From assembly GCF_028595285.1 (NCBI RefSeq), contig NZ_JAQQXQ010000002.1, positions 1-64,000 on the forward strand: 64,000 nt of DNA, in the 5' to 3' direction. Below the pieces are notes generated by a model. The model was not told where the DNA came from, did not search any database, and saw only the letters and a program-made list of their open reading frames with translations. Within the stretch, counting starts at the first letter, position 1. The number at the start of each line of letters is the position of its first letter. The translations under genes and the position numbers were made by a program. Shown here one piece after another: positions 36,034 through 50,028 of the stretch. Source of the DNA: Erythrobacter fulvus (GTDB lineage Bacteria; Pseudomonadota; Alphaproteobacteria; Sphingomonadales; Sphingomonadaceae).

Positions 36034-36226
36034 GTTTTTAAGTCAGGCTCACAGGCATTCAGTCGATATTTGTTGGCTCACGTCGTTGACTAGTTTGCGG
36101 ATATCGTTAATGGTGAAGAGGTACAGGGGTAAGTATAAATCCTGACTAGAGGGTTGCATGGCGGGTTGGGACCTGGCTGACGCTTGTTTGGCCGTGCGCT
36201 ATGGTACTTTGACGGAGATCAGAAAA

Positions 36227-36856
36227 ATGTGGAAATCTCAACTTGGGGCGGCTTTTGTCGCTGGCGCGATGTTATTTGCCGCACCGGCAGCTGCTGCTAC
36301 AACGGTGGATGTGGACACCGAAACGGCTACGAACTGGAAGGTGTCGGGGCCTACCACGCCGCTTCAGGATGCGGTTGTCGTAGTTAGCCCAAACCCCAAC
36401 TGGGTTACACTTCCTGCGGGTTTGAAGTGGATCTCGAGCGTTACCGGTGGTCGTACTTCGGTTCCGCCCGGCACTTACAGCTTTATCTACAAACTCGATG
36501 AGCCGGGTTGGTACAATAGCCTCTCCGGCATCTACTGGGCAGATAACCGTTTGCTCGACATTCTTATCAACGGCGTCTCATTAGGCACGTTGTTTACTGC
36601 TGACCCCTTTGATGAACAATTCAGAGCGGCTGATGGCCGTAGCATCGGTTCGATTAACATCAACCGTCAGGTAAGCACCATCGAATTCCGGGTTGAAAAC
36701 ACCCGAAACGTTGCCTCGCCGATGGCGTTCGCCTTTGACGGGACTTTGTCGGTGCCGGAGCCAGGGACATGGATGCTCATGATCCTCGGCCTAGGAGCTG
36801 TAGGTTTCGCGATGCGCCGCAGTCAGAAGGCTCAGGTTCGTCTGCAATTTGCCTAA
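36227..36856 (+). CDS. PEP-CTERM sorting-domain protein (intact)
   Basis: This 209-residue protein has a signal peptide (F-V-A-G-A-M-L-F-A-A-P-A-A-A-A, cut probably after residue 20-22). A beta-rich middle domain of about 150 residues follows, and then the sorting signal V-P-E-P-G-T-W-M-L-M-I-L-G-L-G-A-V-G and A-M-R-R. ATG 36227 has GGAG nine bases ahead; an upstream in-frame ATG at 36158 lacks one. A clear hairpin terminator follows. The mature domain looks like a secreted matrix-type cargo but matches no family I know. It is probably sorted by XrtV. Confidence 0.85.
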   Translation: MWKSQLGAAFVAGAMLFAAPAAAATTVDVDTETATNWKVSGPTTPLQDAVVVVSPNPNWVTLPAGLKWISSVTGGRTSVPPGTYSFIYKLDEPGWYNSLSGIYWADNRLLDILINGVSLGTLFTADPFDEQFRAADGRSIGSININRQVSTIEFRVENTRNVASPMAFAFDGTLSVPEPGTWMLMILGLGAVGFAMRRSQKAQVRLQFA

Positions 36857-36885
36857 TCCGGCAAAACACATTGAGCTTGTACAGA

Positions 36886-36910
36886 GGGGGCGCAGTCTGC
36901 GCCCCCTTTT
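36886..36910 (+). terminator. Intrinsic terminator after PEP-CTERM gene
   Basis: A perfect nine-pair stem (GGGGGCGCA with TGCGCCCCC, three-base loop) is followed by TTTT. It lies 30 bases beyond the PEP-CTERM stop and so ends a single-gene transcript. Confidence 0.8.
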
Positions 36911-37134
36911 CGGTTCCGCAGCAACTTGGTTGATGCTTGTGTTGGGAAGCAAGGTCTGCGCGCAGCAGGAGGGGCGGCGGTTCTTTGTGGTTCACGTCTT
37001 CGCAGTTACTGTCGACTACCGAGAGTGTTGTGTGTCCTGCTCCGAACCGCTGGAGGTTTGTCCCATTGTTGATTGTATCACGAAAACCCACTCTTTGACT
37101 TGAATTTTGGACCACCAGGACCGGTGCCAAATAT

Positions 37135-38160
37135 CTAATCCTTTAGTTCCCTGCGGCTTTCGATCAGCGTCGCCTGAGTTGTGGGCTCTTTCAACTTCCC
37201 CGAGGCAACATTCAGACGTGGGGTGCTTTCAACAGTTTGGCGACCGCTGAGCGTCTCAGATGGATAGCCTGCAGGGCCACTTGACGCCGGATCTGCATTC
37301 GGCCGCTCCTGAACACTTACCAAGCTTGCCTCAGTCTCATCGATGGCCGATTTTAGTGTAGTATCAAGGCTCCTTTGCCACTTGTTGCGCAGGAGATTGC
37401 TGGCCCAGGCCGGGACGGTCTCGCTACCTCCATATCGGTCGGAAAATGCTTCGGGAGAGCTCGATCGGCCGGGCCACTGATAGAAGATATGTGATCCTAT
37501 GGTCTTGAGCTTCATCAGCTTTGTTGTCCATCGCGGGTGCACATAGACGGCGTGATAGTGCGTCGCGTGACCGACGCTGAGTTCAACAAACCCGCCAAGT
37601 GCGGCCGCGGCTACACCTTGGGCCCTTAGCCAGCCGGCCGGTGCCGGTCGTCGTTCAAGAGCTCCGTCGCAAGTGAAGGTGAACTGACAGCCAGTGTCTC
37701 TTTCGGATCCCTGAAATACGACGCCGCAAACAGTGCTGGGAAACGCAGGGTGGCGCAATCGGTTGAGCACGACCTGAGCGACGGCACGCTGGCCGATCAA
37801 AGGCTCATGGGCTGCTTCATAATAGATCGCAGCTGTTAGGCAGTCGATCGCCAGGAGCCTTGATGCCTCGTCTACGCCCGCGCTCCCCAATCGCCAAGGA
37901 TTTGCAGGAACAATGGATTGAGGCGAGCTGCGGACTGCATCATTCAGTGTCGCGGCATCCACTTTCGATGCCGGTGCCGAAAGCGACGATTGGGAGTTAT
38001 AGTACCATAGCTCCTCGCCGGGTCGGTTCTCAGTTCGTTCAGCATGCGGCGCGGGCGCAAGCGCGAACAAGGAAAGAAGCAAAAGCACCAGTGCTGCGGC
38101 TCGCCAAGGTAAGCGCGGATTTGATCGCCACCTCGAGCTGAGATGATGGCGCTTATGCAA
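37135..38160 (-). CDS. SleB-type cell wall hydrolase
   Basis: This 341-residue protein has a membrane segment near residues 20-38 and a Hydrolase_2/SleB domain: A-A-I-Y-Y-E-A-A-H-E-P with the catalytic Glu, then Q-R-A-V-A-Q-V-V-L-N-R, V-C-G-V-V-F-Q-G and a Cys pair C-Q-F-T-F-T-C. The C-terminal third is charged and disordered-looking. SleB enzymes cleave peptidoglycan, acting in the periplasm here. It lies between two PEP-CTERM genes, but the stem at 38175-38212 separates it from the one upstream. Its connection to the sorting system is uncertain. Confidence 0.85.
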   Translation of the reverse strand: MHKRHHLSSRWRSNPRLPWRAAALVLLLLSLFALAPAPHAERTENRPGEELWYYNSQSSLSAPASKVDAATLNDAVRSSPQSIVPANPWRLGSAGVDEASRLLAIDCLTAAIYYEAAHEPLIGQRAVAQVVLNRLRHPAFPSTVCGVVFQGSERDTGCQFTFTCDGALERRPAPAGWLRAQGVAAAALGGFVELSVGHATHYHAVYVHPRWTTKLMKLKTIGSHIFYQWPGRSSSPEAFSDRYGGSETVPAWASNLLRNKWQRSLDTTLKSAIDETEASLVSVQERPNADPASSGPAGYPSETLSGRQTVESTPRLNVASGKLKEPTTQATLIESRRELKD

Positions 38161-38174
38161 GGTCGTACCCCCAA

Positions 38175-38212
38175 AAGATAAAGGACCGGCTTGTCGGCCG
38201 ATCCTTTATCTT
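38175..38212 (-). terminator. Hairpin terminator after the second PEP-CTERM gene
   Basis: An 11-pair stem (AAGATAAAGGA with TCCTTTATCTT, 16-base loop that can extend the stem through CCGGC/GGCCG-like bases) is followed on the minus strand by a T-run. It ends the transcript of the gene at 38235-38879 before the SleB gene. Confidence 0.7.
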
Positions 38213-38234
38213 ATCACAGTTTGGTGTGGACGGC

Positions 38235-38879
38235 CTAAGCGAACTGGAAGCGTACCGAAGTTGTCGGCCGGCGCCTCATTGCAAAGCCAACGGCACCCAG
38301 ACCGAGGATCATGAGCAGCCATGTGCCGGGCTCAGGCACAGCGCTGTTAATCTTCACGGCGACGTTATCGATCTCAAACGCTGCTTGAGTCGAAAGGAAA
38401 TCAACGCGGGTGAAAAACACACTGGCATTACCTGTGCTGGCACTAAAGTTGCGGTCCAAATTGGCGCCAAGTGCAACGCCGAGTTGGCTCGCAAGGACCA
38501 CAACGCCGGTCGGATTATCGCTGGTGAAAATACGAACCGAATTATACCGGTCAATCGAACCCCAATCGAAACTCAAAACCGTCGACCGCAGGTCAGCAAG
38601 ATTGATCGATCCGACGAAATCACCGGTCCCTCGTATGCCGGGAATAGCCAAGTAACCTGTTCCATTCACCGTTCGGCCTACGCTGCCAACACTCGACGTA
38701 AGCCGAACGGCATCTCCGGAAATTCTGCTCTCGCAGTTCTTGCCGTCGAAATCGCAGACGATGTCCTGACCGCTCGCAGCGCCTTCGGCGCCCACAGCAA
38801 AGGTCACTGCCCCAGCAGGCGTTGCAGCAATTAGGCTCGCAGCGACGAGCGGGAGCAAACAAGATGCAATTTTGGGCAC
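38235..38879 (-). CDS. PEP-CTERM sorting-domain protein (intact)
   Basis: This 214-residue protein has a signal peptide (L-L-P-L-V-A-A-S-L-I-A-A-T-P-A-G-A), a beta-rich central domain and the sorting signal A-V-P-E-P-G-T-W-L-L-M-I-L-G-L-G-A-V-G, then F-A-M-R-R-R. The GTG start at 38879 has AGGGA eight bases ahead; an upstream ATG at 38921 would add 14 residues and has none. Its last residues (V-R-F-Q-F-A) nearly equal those of the 36227 gene (V-R-L-Q-F-A), suggesting a shared tail. Two Cys near residues 42-50 (C-D-F-D-G-K-N-C) may form a disulfide. Likely XrtV cargo. Confidence 0.85.
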   Translation of the reverse strand: MPKIASCLLPLVAASLIAATPAGAVTFAVGAEGAASGQDIVCDFDGKNCESRISGDAVRLTSSVGSVGRTVNGTGYLAIPGIRGTGDFVGSINLADLRSTVLSFDWGSIDRYNSVRIFTSDNPTGVVVLASQLGVALGANLDRNFSASTGNASVFFTRVDFLSTQAAFEIDNVAVKINSAVPEPGTWLLMILGLGAVGFAMRRRPTTSVRFQFA

Positions 38880-39061
38880 GTCAGTGATCCCTTCCCCAAT
38901 CGAATCGGCCACATTATTCAAGGTAGGCCGATTATTAACGATTTGCTAACCGCTTTCAACGGGTAAGTCGTGCGTTGCTACGGGTGTATCATTTCGGGAC
39001 ACTTCGAGCCCGGTATTTAACTCCGACTTCGTGTCTGCACTTTAGGTGTTCGTGCGGTGCG

Positions 39062-39627
39062 TCACGCAGACGATCTGCGCATTCGACTGATGGAGCCCGC
39101 GCGCATCGCACTACCGATAAGGCCAATGCCGAACAGTATCAGCATACAGGCGGTCGGTTCGGGAACCGCGGTATCGATAAATTCGACATTCGCCGTGATG
39201 CGGTCAGAGGCCCGAACGGACAACCCTTCGAAATTGAAGAAGACGGGGTCTGATGTGAAGCTTAAGCGGCCTTAGCCGAACCCGCTAAGGGTACTGCCAG
39301 GATCCAGCAGGCCACTGGCAATATTGCTGCGGGAGAGGTTCTTGAGGTTAATGCCATTGAAATCCGCCGGCCTGAAAATTGCGCTTGCGGCAAAGGTTAT
39401 CGCGATGCTCGAGGCCGAAATCCTTGCCGTGGGATTGATGCTCCCTGTCGGAATCAAGAATTGCGCGACTGGGGAAACGGCTGCCTCGCCGCTGTCGATC
39501 GAGGCATTCTGTTAGGTTGGCGAGCGATAGCTTGCCTCGAACCTGTCGCAGACAAAGGTTGCGGCATTCGCGGCAGAGCCAACTAGCGAGGCCGCGACTG
39601 TAAGTCCGATCATGAGCTTGTTCATCG
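39062..39627 (-). pseudogene. PEP-CTERM cargo gene, decayed
   Basis: The minus strand opens with a good signal peptide (M-N-K-L-M-I-G-L-T-V-A-A-S-L-V-G-S-A-A-N) and a following C-D-R-F-E-A pattern, then a stop near 39515. After a frame change the gene continues: I-P-T-G-S-I-N-P-T, later L-K-N-L-S-R-S-N, an in-frame TAA at 39272-39274, and finally the sorting-like end A-V-P-E-P-T-A-C-M-L-I-L-F-G-I-G-L-I and S-A-M-R-A-G. So one frameshift and one nonsense codon separate three pieces of an original PEP-CTERM gene. The usual Trp of the signal is Cys here. It cannot make a full product unless the reading is restored. Confidence 0.75.
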
Positions 39628-40264
39628 TCTGCTCTACAGCATTCGTAAAAGGTAAATACTTGTTGTCGTCGCAATTCCGTAGTCGCCGTCGTCTGAAATA
39701 GAGTTCTTAACGGTAGGATAACCTCAGAGGGTTCGCGCAGCTTTGGTGGCGAGGCCGAGGCATGTCTCTATCTGTTCCGACGGTCTCCATGGCCTGCTGG
39801 CCCCAGCTTTGGTTTGGCTATTCAGCTGAATTGCCGGAGCGGCTCCTGTTTGCTCAGGTTGGCGCGGCCATCAAACCAGAGCGTATGGAATAATTTCTCA
39901 GACCTCGGCCAAATTGCCCTGGCGGGTTATGCTCAAGCCGTCGAGGCAATTTGGCATAGAGTGCGCGCGATGTGTGTACATCTTAGCGTGCCGGCGTTAG
40001 CCGAGAGACTTAACTCGACAATTCTGGTGACGCGCCGTTCCCAAGCCCGAGGCAGCCCATCAAGAGTGCTGGCCTAGGATTGCATTGAGCTTTCCTTTGC
40101 ACTTGGCCGCAGCAGAAGACACTGAACTGACCCAACGAGCCGGTTGGACTCGCCGGAGCAGGAAAACCTTTTCGACTCAAGCACTTCAAGTACTTGCGAT
40201 TGGGAGAGACCTCAAATGCACTATTCGCTTGAGGGCCAGCGGCAATGACGTCAGTGCAAACAAA
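39628..40264. other. Long stretch without a supported gene
   Basis: About 640 bases hold only short frames without ribosome sites. The plus-strand frame 39814-40077 has no recognisable domain. No repeat, tRNA or terminator was recognised. It forms the transition between the accessory block and the housekeeping block that starts with galU. Confidence 0.45.
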
Positions 40265-40429
40265 TCATAATACAATCCAAGCCATTGCCCCAAGAGCAAG
40301 CGACCCAGCTATAAGTACAATGAGTAGATCAATTTCCCACCATCGACCATCAGCTGCTTCACTGCTTCTCACCCCAAACAGGCTTGCAATGCTGCTTCTG
40401 AGCCAATGAATCAGTCGCGGAAAATTCAT
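40265..40429 (-). CDS. Possible small membrane protein
   Basis: An ATG at 40429 gives a 54-residue protein with a polar half and a C-terminal helix (I-D-L-L-I-V-L-I-A-G-S-L-A-L-G-A-M-A-W). It may be a genuine small membrane protein, but the ribosome site is weak and I recognise no homologue. A longer frame from 40582 has poor composition at its start. Treat it as tentative. Confidence 0.35.
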   Translation of the reverse strand: MNFPRLIHWLRSSIASLFGVRSSEAADGRWWEIDLLIVLIAGSLALGAMAWIVL

Positions 40430-40597
40430 CACTATTGGTACTACCCGACCCGATGTTCCTCGTCCACGCTCGCCAGCCTTGCACCAGTCGTTTCGGCCTA
40501 TCGTCGCTGGCAGAATTTTTGATGACTGTTTCGTGTGATGCGATTTAGGCATGAAGCGACATCTGCTTTTCCATACCAGCAACGCTGCCCCGCCAGC

Positions 40598-41476
40598 CTA
40601 TTTCAGCAGATCGAGCGCAATCGCCCGCACATCCGCGCCCATGTCGGGCCGCGACAGGGCAATCGCCAGCGTCGCTTCGACAAAGCCGACCTTGCTGCCG
40701 CAGTCATAGCGTGCGCCGTCAAAAGTGACTGCGTGGAACGGCTGCTGGCCGATCATCTTGGCCATTGCGTCGGTCAGCTGGATTTCACCGCCCGCGCCCT
40801 TGCCCTGGTTTTCCAGCACCCGCATCACTTCGGGCTGGAGGATGTAGCGGCCCGAGACGATCTTGTTAGAGGGCGCTTCGTCAACAGGGGGCTTTTCCAC
40901 CAGCCCGAGCACTTCGGTCAGCGCGCCGTCGGTCTTGCCGGGATCGATCACGCCGTAGCTGGAAACCTGTTCCATCGGGACTTCCAGCACCGAGATCAGG
41001 TTGCCGCCCACGTCGTTATAGGCTTCGACCATCTGCTTCATGCAGCCGGTGCCGCCTTCGCGCGCCACCATCAACTCGTCGGGCAGGAAGATCGCGAAGG
41101 GCTCGTCACCCACGATCGCCCGCGCGCACCAGATCGCATGACCAAGGCCCAACGGCACCTGCTGGCGCACCGCAATGACATCGCCCGGCGTCGCGCGGGT
41201 GCATTCGAGCACCGACAGATCCTTGCCGCGTTCGGACATGGTCTGTTCGAGCTCGAAGGCGATGTCGAAATGCTCGACGATGCCCGTCTTGCCGCGTCCG
41301 GTGACGAAGATCATCTGTTCGATCCCCGCCTCGCGCGCTTCGTCCACCGCATACTGGATCAGCGGACGGTCAACCACGGGGAGCAATTCCTTCGGCACAA
41401 CCTTGGTCGCCGGAAGGAAGCGGGTGCCGAGACCGGCAACGGGAAACACGGCTTTACGGATCGGTTTGGGAGACAT
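40598..41476 (-). CDS. galU: UTP-glucose-1-phosphate uridylyltransferase
   Basis: This 292-residue cytoplasmic enzyme makes UDP-glucose from glucose-1-phosphate and UTP. The nucleotidyl-transferase signature A-V-F-P-V-A-G-L-G-T-R-F-L-P-A-T-K lies at residues 9-25, with F-V-T-G-R-G-K, L-P-D-E-L and V-E-K-P-P-V-D motifs in order; length is normal for GalU. It is transcribed away from murA. UDP-glucose can feed EPS, LPS and glucan synthesis, so it links the housekeeping block with the EPS genes. Confidence 0.95.
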   Translation of the reverse strand: MSPKPIRKAVFPVAGLGTRFLPATKVVPKELLPVVDRPLIQYAVDEAREAGIEQMIFVTGRGKTGIVEHFDIAFELEQTMSERGKDLSVLECTRATPGDVIAVRQQVPLGLGHAIWCARAIVGDEPFAIFLPDELMVAREGGTGCMKQMVEAYNDVGGNLISVLEVPMEQVSSYGVIDPGKTDGALTEVLGLVEKPPVDEAPSNKIVSGRYILQPEVMRVLENQGKGAGGEIQLTDAMAKMIGQQPFHAVTFDGARYDCGSKVGFVEATLAIALSRPDMGADVRAIALDLLK

Positions 41477-41615
41477 TCGGCACCCTCGCTGGTTATGATC
41501 GGAAAGTCGTGCGCCCCGCGCAACCCGTGCCGTGCGCGTCCCGCGAGGTCAATGATTGATCGCCACCACGCGCCTGCGAGTTGCGCGAAAAACACATTTC
41601 GCTAAGGCGGAAAAC

Positions 41616-42896
41616 ATGGACAAACTCATCATCCGCGGCGGCAACCGCCTTTCCGGCACAATCCCGATTTCCGGTGCGAAGAACGCCGCGCTCACGCTGA
41701 TCCCCTGCGCGCTGCTGACCGAGGAGCCGCTGACGCTGCGCAACCTGCCGCGGCTGGCGGATATCGACGGGTTCCAGCACCTGATGAACCAGTTCGGCGT
41801 CACCACCGTGATTCAGGGCACGCGCCCTGAAGATTTCGGGCGGGTGATGAGCATGGAGGCGACCCGCATAACTTCTACCGTCGCGCCCTATGATCTGGTG
41901 CGCAAGATGCGCGCGTCGATCCTTGTGCTCGGTCCCATGCTGGCCCGCGCGGGTGAGGCGACGGTGTCGATGCCCGGCGGCTGCGCGATCGGCAACCGTC
42001 CGATCGACCTGCACCTGAAGGCATTGGAGGCATTCGGCGCGCATATCGAACTCGCGCAAGGCTACGTGAAGGCCTATCAGCCCGACGGCGGGATGCCGGG
42101 CGGGGATTTCGACTTCCCGGTGGTTTCGGTCGGCGCGACCGAGAACGCGCTGATGGCCGCCGTGCTGGCGAACGGCACCAGCCGGTTGTTCAACGCCGCG
42201 CGCGAGCCGGAAATTGTCGACTTGTGCAACATGCTCGTGGCGATGGGTGCAGAGATCGAAGGCATCGGCACTTCCAACCTCGTTATCCACGGCGTGAAGC
42301 GCCTGCACGGCGCGACCTACCGCGTCATGCCCGACCGGATCGAGGCCGGCTCCTACGCTTGTGCTGCGGCGATCACCGGCGGCGAGGTGCGGCTTGAAGG
42401 CGCGCGCGCGGACGAGATGATGGCGACGATCCACGCGCTTCAGGCAATCGGCTGCGAGGTGACGTGGGATGCCAAGAGCGTGACTGTCGGCGCTAACGGC
42501 ACTCTTAAGGCCACCAACCTCACCACCGCGCCCTATCCCGGCCTTGCCACCGACATGCAGGCGCAGCTGATGGCGCTGCTTTGCAAGGCCGAGGGCACCA
42601 GCGTGCTGAAAGAAACGATCTTCGAAAACCGCTTCATGCACGTGCCAGAACTCGCGCGCATGGGTGCGGACATCACCACCGAAGGCCGCACCGCGATCGT
42701 CAAGGGTGTCGAGCACCTGACCGGCGCGGAAGTGATGGCGACCGACCTGCGCGCCTCGATGAGCCTCGTCATCGCCGCACTCGCCGCCGAGGGTGAGACC
42801 ACCGTGCGCCGCCTCTATCACCTCGATCGCGGTTACGAGCGGCTGGAGGAGAAGCTCCAGCTGGTGGGTGCGGATATCGAGCGGGTGGACGACTAG
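41616..42896 (+). CDS. murA: UDP-N-acetylglucosamine 1-carboxyvinyltransferase
   Basis: This 426-residue enzyme carries out the first committed step of peptidoglycan synthesis, transferring enolpyruvate from PEP to UDP-GlcNAc. The start D-K-L-I-I-R-G-G, the K-N-A-A-L segment and the M-P-G-G-C-A-I-G loop with the catalytic (fosfomycin-sensitive) Cys are present, and [15 protein letters not shown] is intact. ATG 41616 follows AAGGCGG by five bases; an upstream in-frame ATG (41556) has no such site. It is convergent with the dehalogenase gene. Confidence 0.96.
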   Translation: MDKLIIRGGNRLSGTIPISGAKNAALTLIPCALLTEEPLTLRNLPRLADIDGFQHLMNQFGVTTVIQGTRPEDFGRVMSMEATRITSTVAPYDLVRKMRASILVLGPMLARAGEATVSMPGGCAIGNRPIDLHLKALEAFGAHIELAQGYVKAYQPDGGMPGGDFDFPVVSVGATENALMAAVLANGTSRLFNAAREPEIVDLCNMLVAMGAEIEGIGTSNLVIHGVKRLHGATYRVMPDRIEAGSYACAAAITGGEVRLEGARADEMMATIHALQAIGCEVTWDAKSVTVGANGTLKATNLTTAPYPGLATDMQAQLMALLCKAEGTSVLKETIFENRFMHVPELARMGADITTEGRTAIVKGVEHLTGAEVMATDLRASMSLVIAALAAEGETTVRRLYHLDRGYERLEEKLQLVGADIERVDD

Positions 42897-42910
42897 GGCT
42901 GCGCGCGGCT

Positions 42911-43636
42911 TCAGCAGCCCAGCATGTCGGCAAGCTCGGTAAGGCTGGACGCGGACCATTCCCACGTCTGTTCGTAATGCGCGTCAGGCGCCGGCGCGCC
43001 GCCATATTCGTCCGGGCGATCGACATAGGCAGTCTGTAGCCCGCAGGCGCGCGCCGCCGTCAGATCGCCATGATGTGCGGCCACCAGACATAACTCGCCC
43101 GGTGCAATACCCAGCAATTCGGCGGTCCGCAGATAGGCCCGAGGGTCGGGCTTGTAGGCCCCGCTGACGTCCGCGCCGAGGATCGCGTCCCACGGCAAGC
43201 CGGCACGCCGCGCCATGGCGAGCAGCAGCGCGACATTCCCGTTCGAGAGCGTGACTATCGGCAGGCGTTCCTTCAGCCGGGTCAGTCCCGCAACCGTGTC
43301 CGGCCACGGGTCGAGCCGGTGCCAGGCGCGGTTCCAGTCGGCCAGCAGCTCTTCGTCGAGGCTTGCCGGGTCGATTGCGCGCTCGCGCAGCGCGGCTTCG
43401 AGCATCTCGCGATGGAGGACGTCGAGCGGGACGAAATCGCGACCCGATTTTCGCATCCCGATCATCGCCGCGATATATTGCCCGCGCCATGCATCGGCGA
43501 AGGCCGCGGCATCGATATCGCTACGTCCGATGGCCGCAAGAAATGCTGCGGATTCGCGCGTGACGCTGGTGCGCCAGTCGACGACCGTGCCGAATACGTC
43601 GAAGGCAAGCGCCTTGGGAAGGGGCGGAGCGGACAT
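42911..43636 (-). CDS. Haloacid dehalogenase type II family protein
   Basis: This 241-residue HAD-superfamily protein has motif I F-D-V-F-G-T-V-V-D-W with the nucleophilic Asp, motif II V-T-L-S-N-G-N and motif III Y-K-P-D-P-R-A-Y. The overall layout is that of (S)-2-haloacid dehalogenases, which replace the halogen of 2-haloacids by hydroxyl. Many relatives have other or unknown phosphatase roles, so the substrate is open. It starts three bases behind the stop of gltD in the same direction and may be read from that operon. Confidence 0.85.
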   Translation of the reverse strand: MSAPPLPKALAFDVFGTVVDWRTSVTRESAAFLAAIGRSDIDAAAFADAWRGQYIAAMIGMRKSGRDFVPLDVLHREMLEAALRERAIDPASLDEELLADWNRAWHRLDPWPDTVAGLTRLKERLPIVTLSNGNVALLLAMARRAGLPWDAILGADVSGAYKPDPRAYLRTAELLGIAPGELCLVAAHHGDLTAARACGLQTAYVDRPDEYGGAPAPDAHYEQTWEWSASSLTELADMLGC

Positions 43637-43639
43637 GCC

Positions 43640-45076
43640 TCAGCGCGGCAGTTCGGAAGCCCCCATCAGCGCCTCGTCGACCGCGCGCGCGGCCTGGCGG
43701 CCTTCGCGGATCGCCCAGACGACGAGGCTCTGCCCGCGCCGCATGTCGCCGCAGGCGAAGACGCCCGGCACGCTGGTGGCATAGCTTTCGGTGTCGGCAT
43801 CGACATTGCCGCGAGGGCTCAGCGCCACGCCCGCCTGTTCGAGCAGGCCCGCCTTCTTCGGCCCGACAAAGCCCATGGCGAGCAGGATCAGATCGGCGGC
43901 AATGGTGAATTCGCTGCCGGCGACTTCCTGCATCTGGCCGCCGACCCATTCGACGCGCACACATTCGAGGCCGGTCACGGTCTCGCCGTCGCCCAGCACG
44001 CGCTTGGCCAGCACCGCCCAGTCGCGCTCCACGCCTTCCTGGTGGCTCGACGAGGTGCGCAGCTTCATCGGCCAGTCGGGCCAGGTCAGCGCCTTGTCCT
44101 CTTTCTCCGGCGGCTTGGGCATGATTTCGAGCTGGGTGACACTTTTGGCACCCTGCCTGTTCGAGGTGCCGACACAGTCGCTGCCCGTATCGCCGCCCCC
44201 GATCACCACCACATGCTTGCCAGTCGCGGTAAGGCTGCCGCGCGGCGCGGCGCGCAATTCGTCGTCACCCGCGACACGCTTGTTCTGCTGGGTGAGGAAT
44301 TCCATCGCCAGCCGCACGCCGGGCATCTCCGCACCGGGGATCGACAGCGGGCGCGCATCTTCCGCGCCGCCTGCCAGCACCACGGCATCGAAGTTTTCCT
44401 GCAAGCTCTTGAACGAGATATCGACGCCGACTTCCTTGGAGGTTTTGAAGGTCACCCCTTCGGCTTCCATCTGCTGGCAGCGCCGATTGATGAGGTGCTT
44501 TTCCATCTTGAAGTCGGGGATGCCGTAACGCAGCAAACCGCCGACGCGGTCGGACTTCTCGAACACGGTCACCGAATGGCCTGCGCGCGCGAGTTGCTGG
44601 GCGCAGGCGAGCCCGGCAGGGCCGGAACCGACCACGGCGACCGATTTGCCGGTCTTCTTTTCCGGCACCTGCGGCGTGATCCAGCCTTCCTTCCACCCGC
44701 GATCGACGATCGCGCATTCGATCGACTTGATGGTCACCGGCTGATCGATGATGTTGAGCGTGCACGCCGCCTCGCACGGGGCAGGACAGATGCGGCCGGT
44801 GAATTCGGGGAAGTTGTTGGTGGAATGGAGCATGGTCAGCGCCCGCTTCCAGTCCGCCTCGTAGACGAGGTGGTTCCAGTCCGGGATCAGGTTGTTCACC
44901 GGACAGCCGTTGTGACAATAGGGAATGCCGCAATTCATGCAGCGCGAGGCCTGTGCGCCCAGCGTCGCATCATCCGGCTGGATGACGAATTCGCGGTAGT
45001 TCTTCAGCCGCTCCTTCGGATCGAGATAATCGCGATCGCGGCGATCCAGCTCGAGAAATCCGGTTTCCTTGCCCAT
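43640..45076 (-). CDS. gltD: Glutamate synthase small subunit
   Basis: This 478-residue protein feeds electrons from NADPH to the large subunit. It has the two N-terminal Cys groups for iron-sulfur clusters ([14 protein letters not shown] near residues 42-55 and C-P-A-P-C-E-A-A-C near 97-105), an FAD-binding [11 protein letters not shown], an NADPH-binding [11 protein letters not shown] and a C-terminal [10 protein letters not shown]. It follows gltB by 23 bases, forming the usual gltBD unit for ammonia assimilation. Confidence 0.96.
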   Translation of the reverse strand: MGKETGFLELDRRDRDYLDPKERLKNYREFVIQPDDATLGAQASRCMNCGIPYCHNGCPVNNLIPDWNHLVYEADWKRALTMLHSTNNFPEFTGRICPAPCEAACTLNIIDQPVTIKSIECAIVDRGWKEGWITPQVPEKKTGKSVAVVGSGPAGLACAQQLARAGHSVTVFEKSDRVGGLLRYGIPDFKMEKHLINRRCQQMEAEGVTFKTSKEVGVDISFKSLQENFDAVVLAGGAEDARPLSIPGAEMPGVRLAMEFLTQQNKRVAGDDELRAAPRGSLTATGKHVVVIGGGDTGSDCVGTSNRQGAKSVTQLEIMPKPPEKEDKALTWPDWPMKLRTSSSHQEGVERDWAVLAKRVLGDGETVTGLECVRVEWVGGQMQEVAGSEFTIAADLILLAMGFVGPKKAGLLEQAGVALSPRGNVDADTESYATSVPGVFACGDMRRGQSLVVWAIREGRQAARAVDEALMGASELPR

Positions 45077-45099
45077 GTCTTGGTCTCGTTCCTGAAGTC

Positions 45100-49740
<4,641 letters not shown>

Positions 49741-50028
49741 GGCAAAAGTCCGATCTGTCAGATGCCGGCAGACGCGCTTTGCGAGCATGACTGCTCGCAG
49801 GGGATTGCGCGCTCACCGGCAGGTCCATAGGGCGCGTTGGGCCACGGGCGGCCGCTCTTGCCCGGTTTCGGCCCCCTCATGCCGACAGGAAGCACTTTTG
49901 GCAATGGCTTTGCGCGAAGCTTTATTTCCCGCAGGCCTATTCAGACTATCGTTAGATTGCGCGTCTCGCATCAATGCGACCCGCAGGTTGCATGATTCGC
50001 GCGGAATCGCCGCTAGAATCTCTGGCGG

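Noticed and set aside
36140..36226. Sigma-54 type promoter before the PEP-CTERM gene
   Set aside because: A TGGCTG...TTGT stretch is present, but the GG and GC spacing and bases do not fit the consensus.
40535..41605. Plus-strand frame opposite galU
   Set aside because: galU is complete on the minus strand and the opposite frame is His/Arg-rich without motif.
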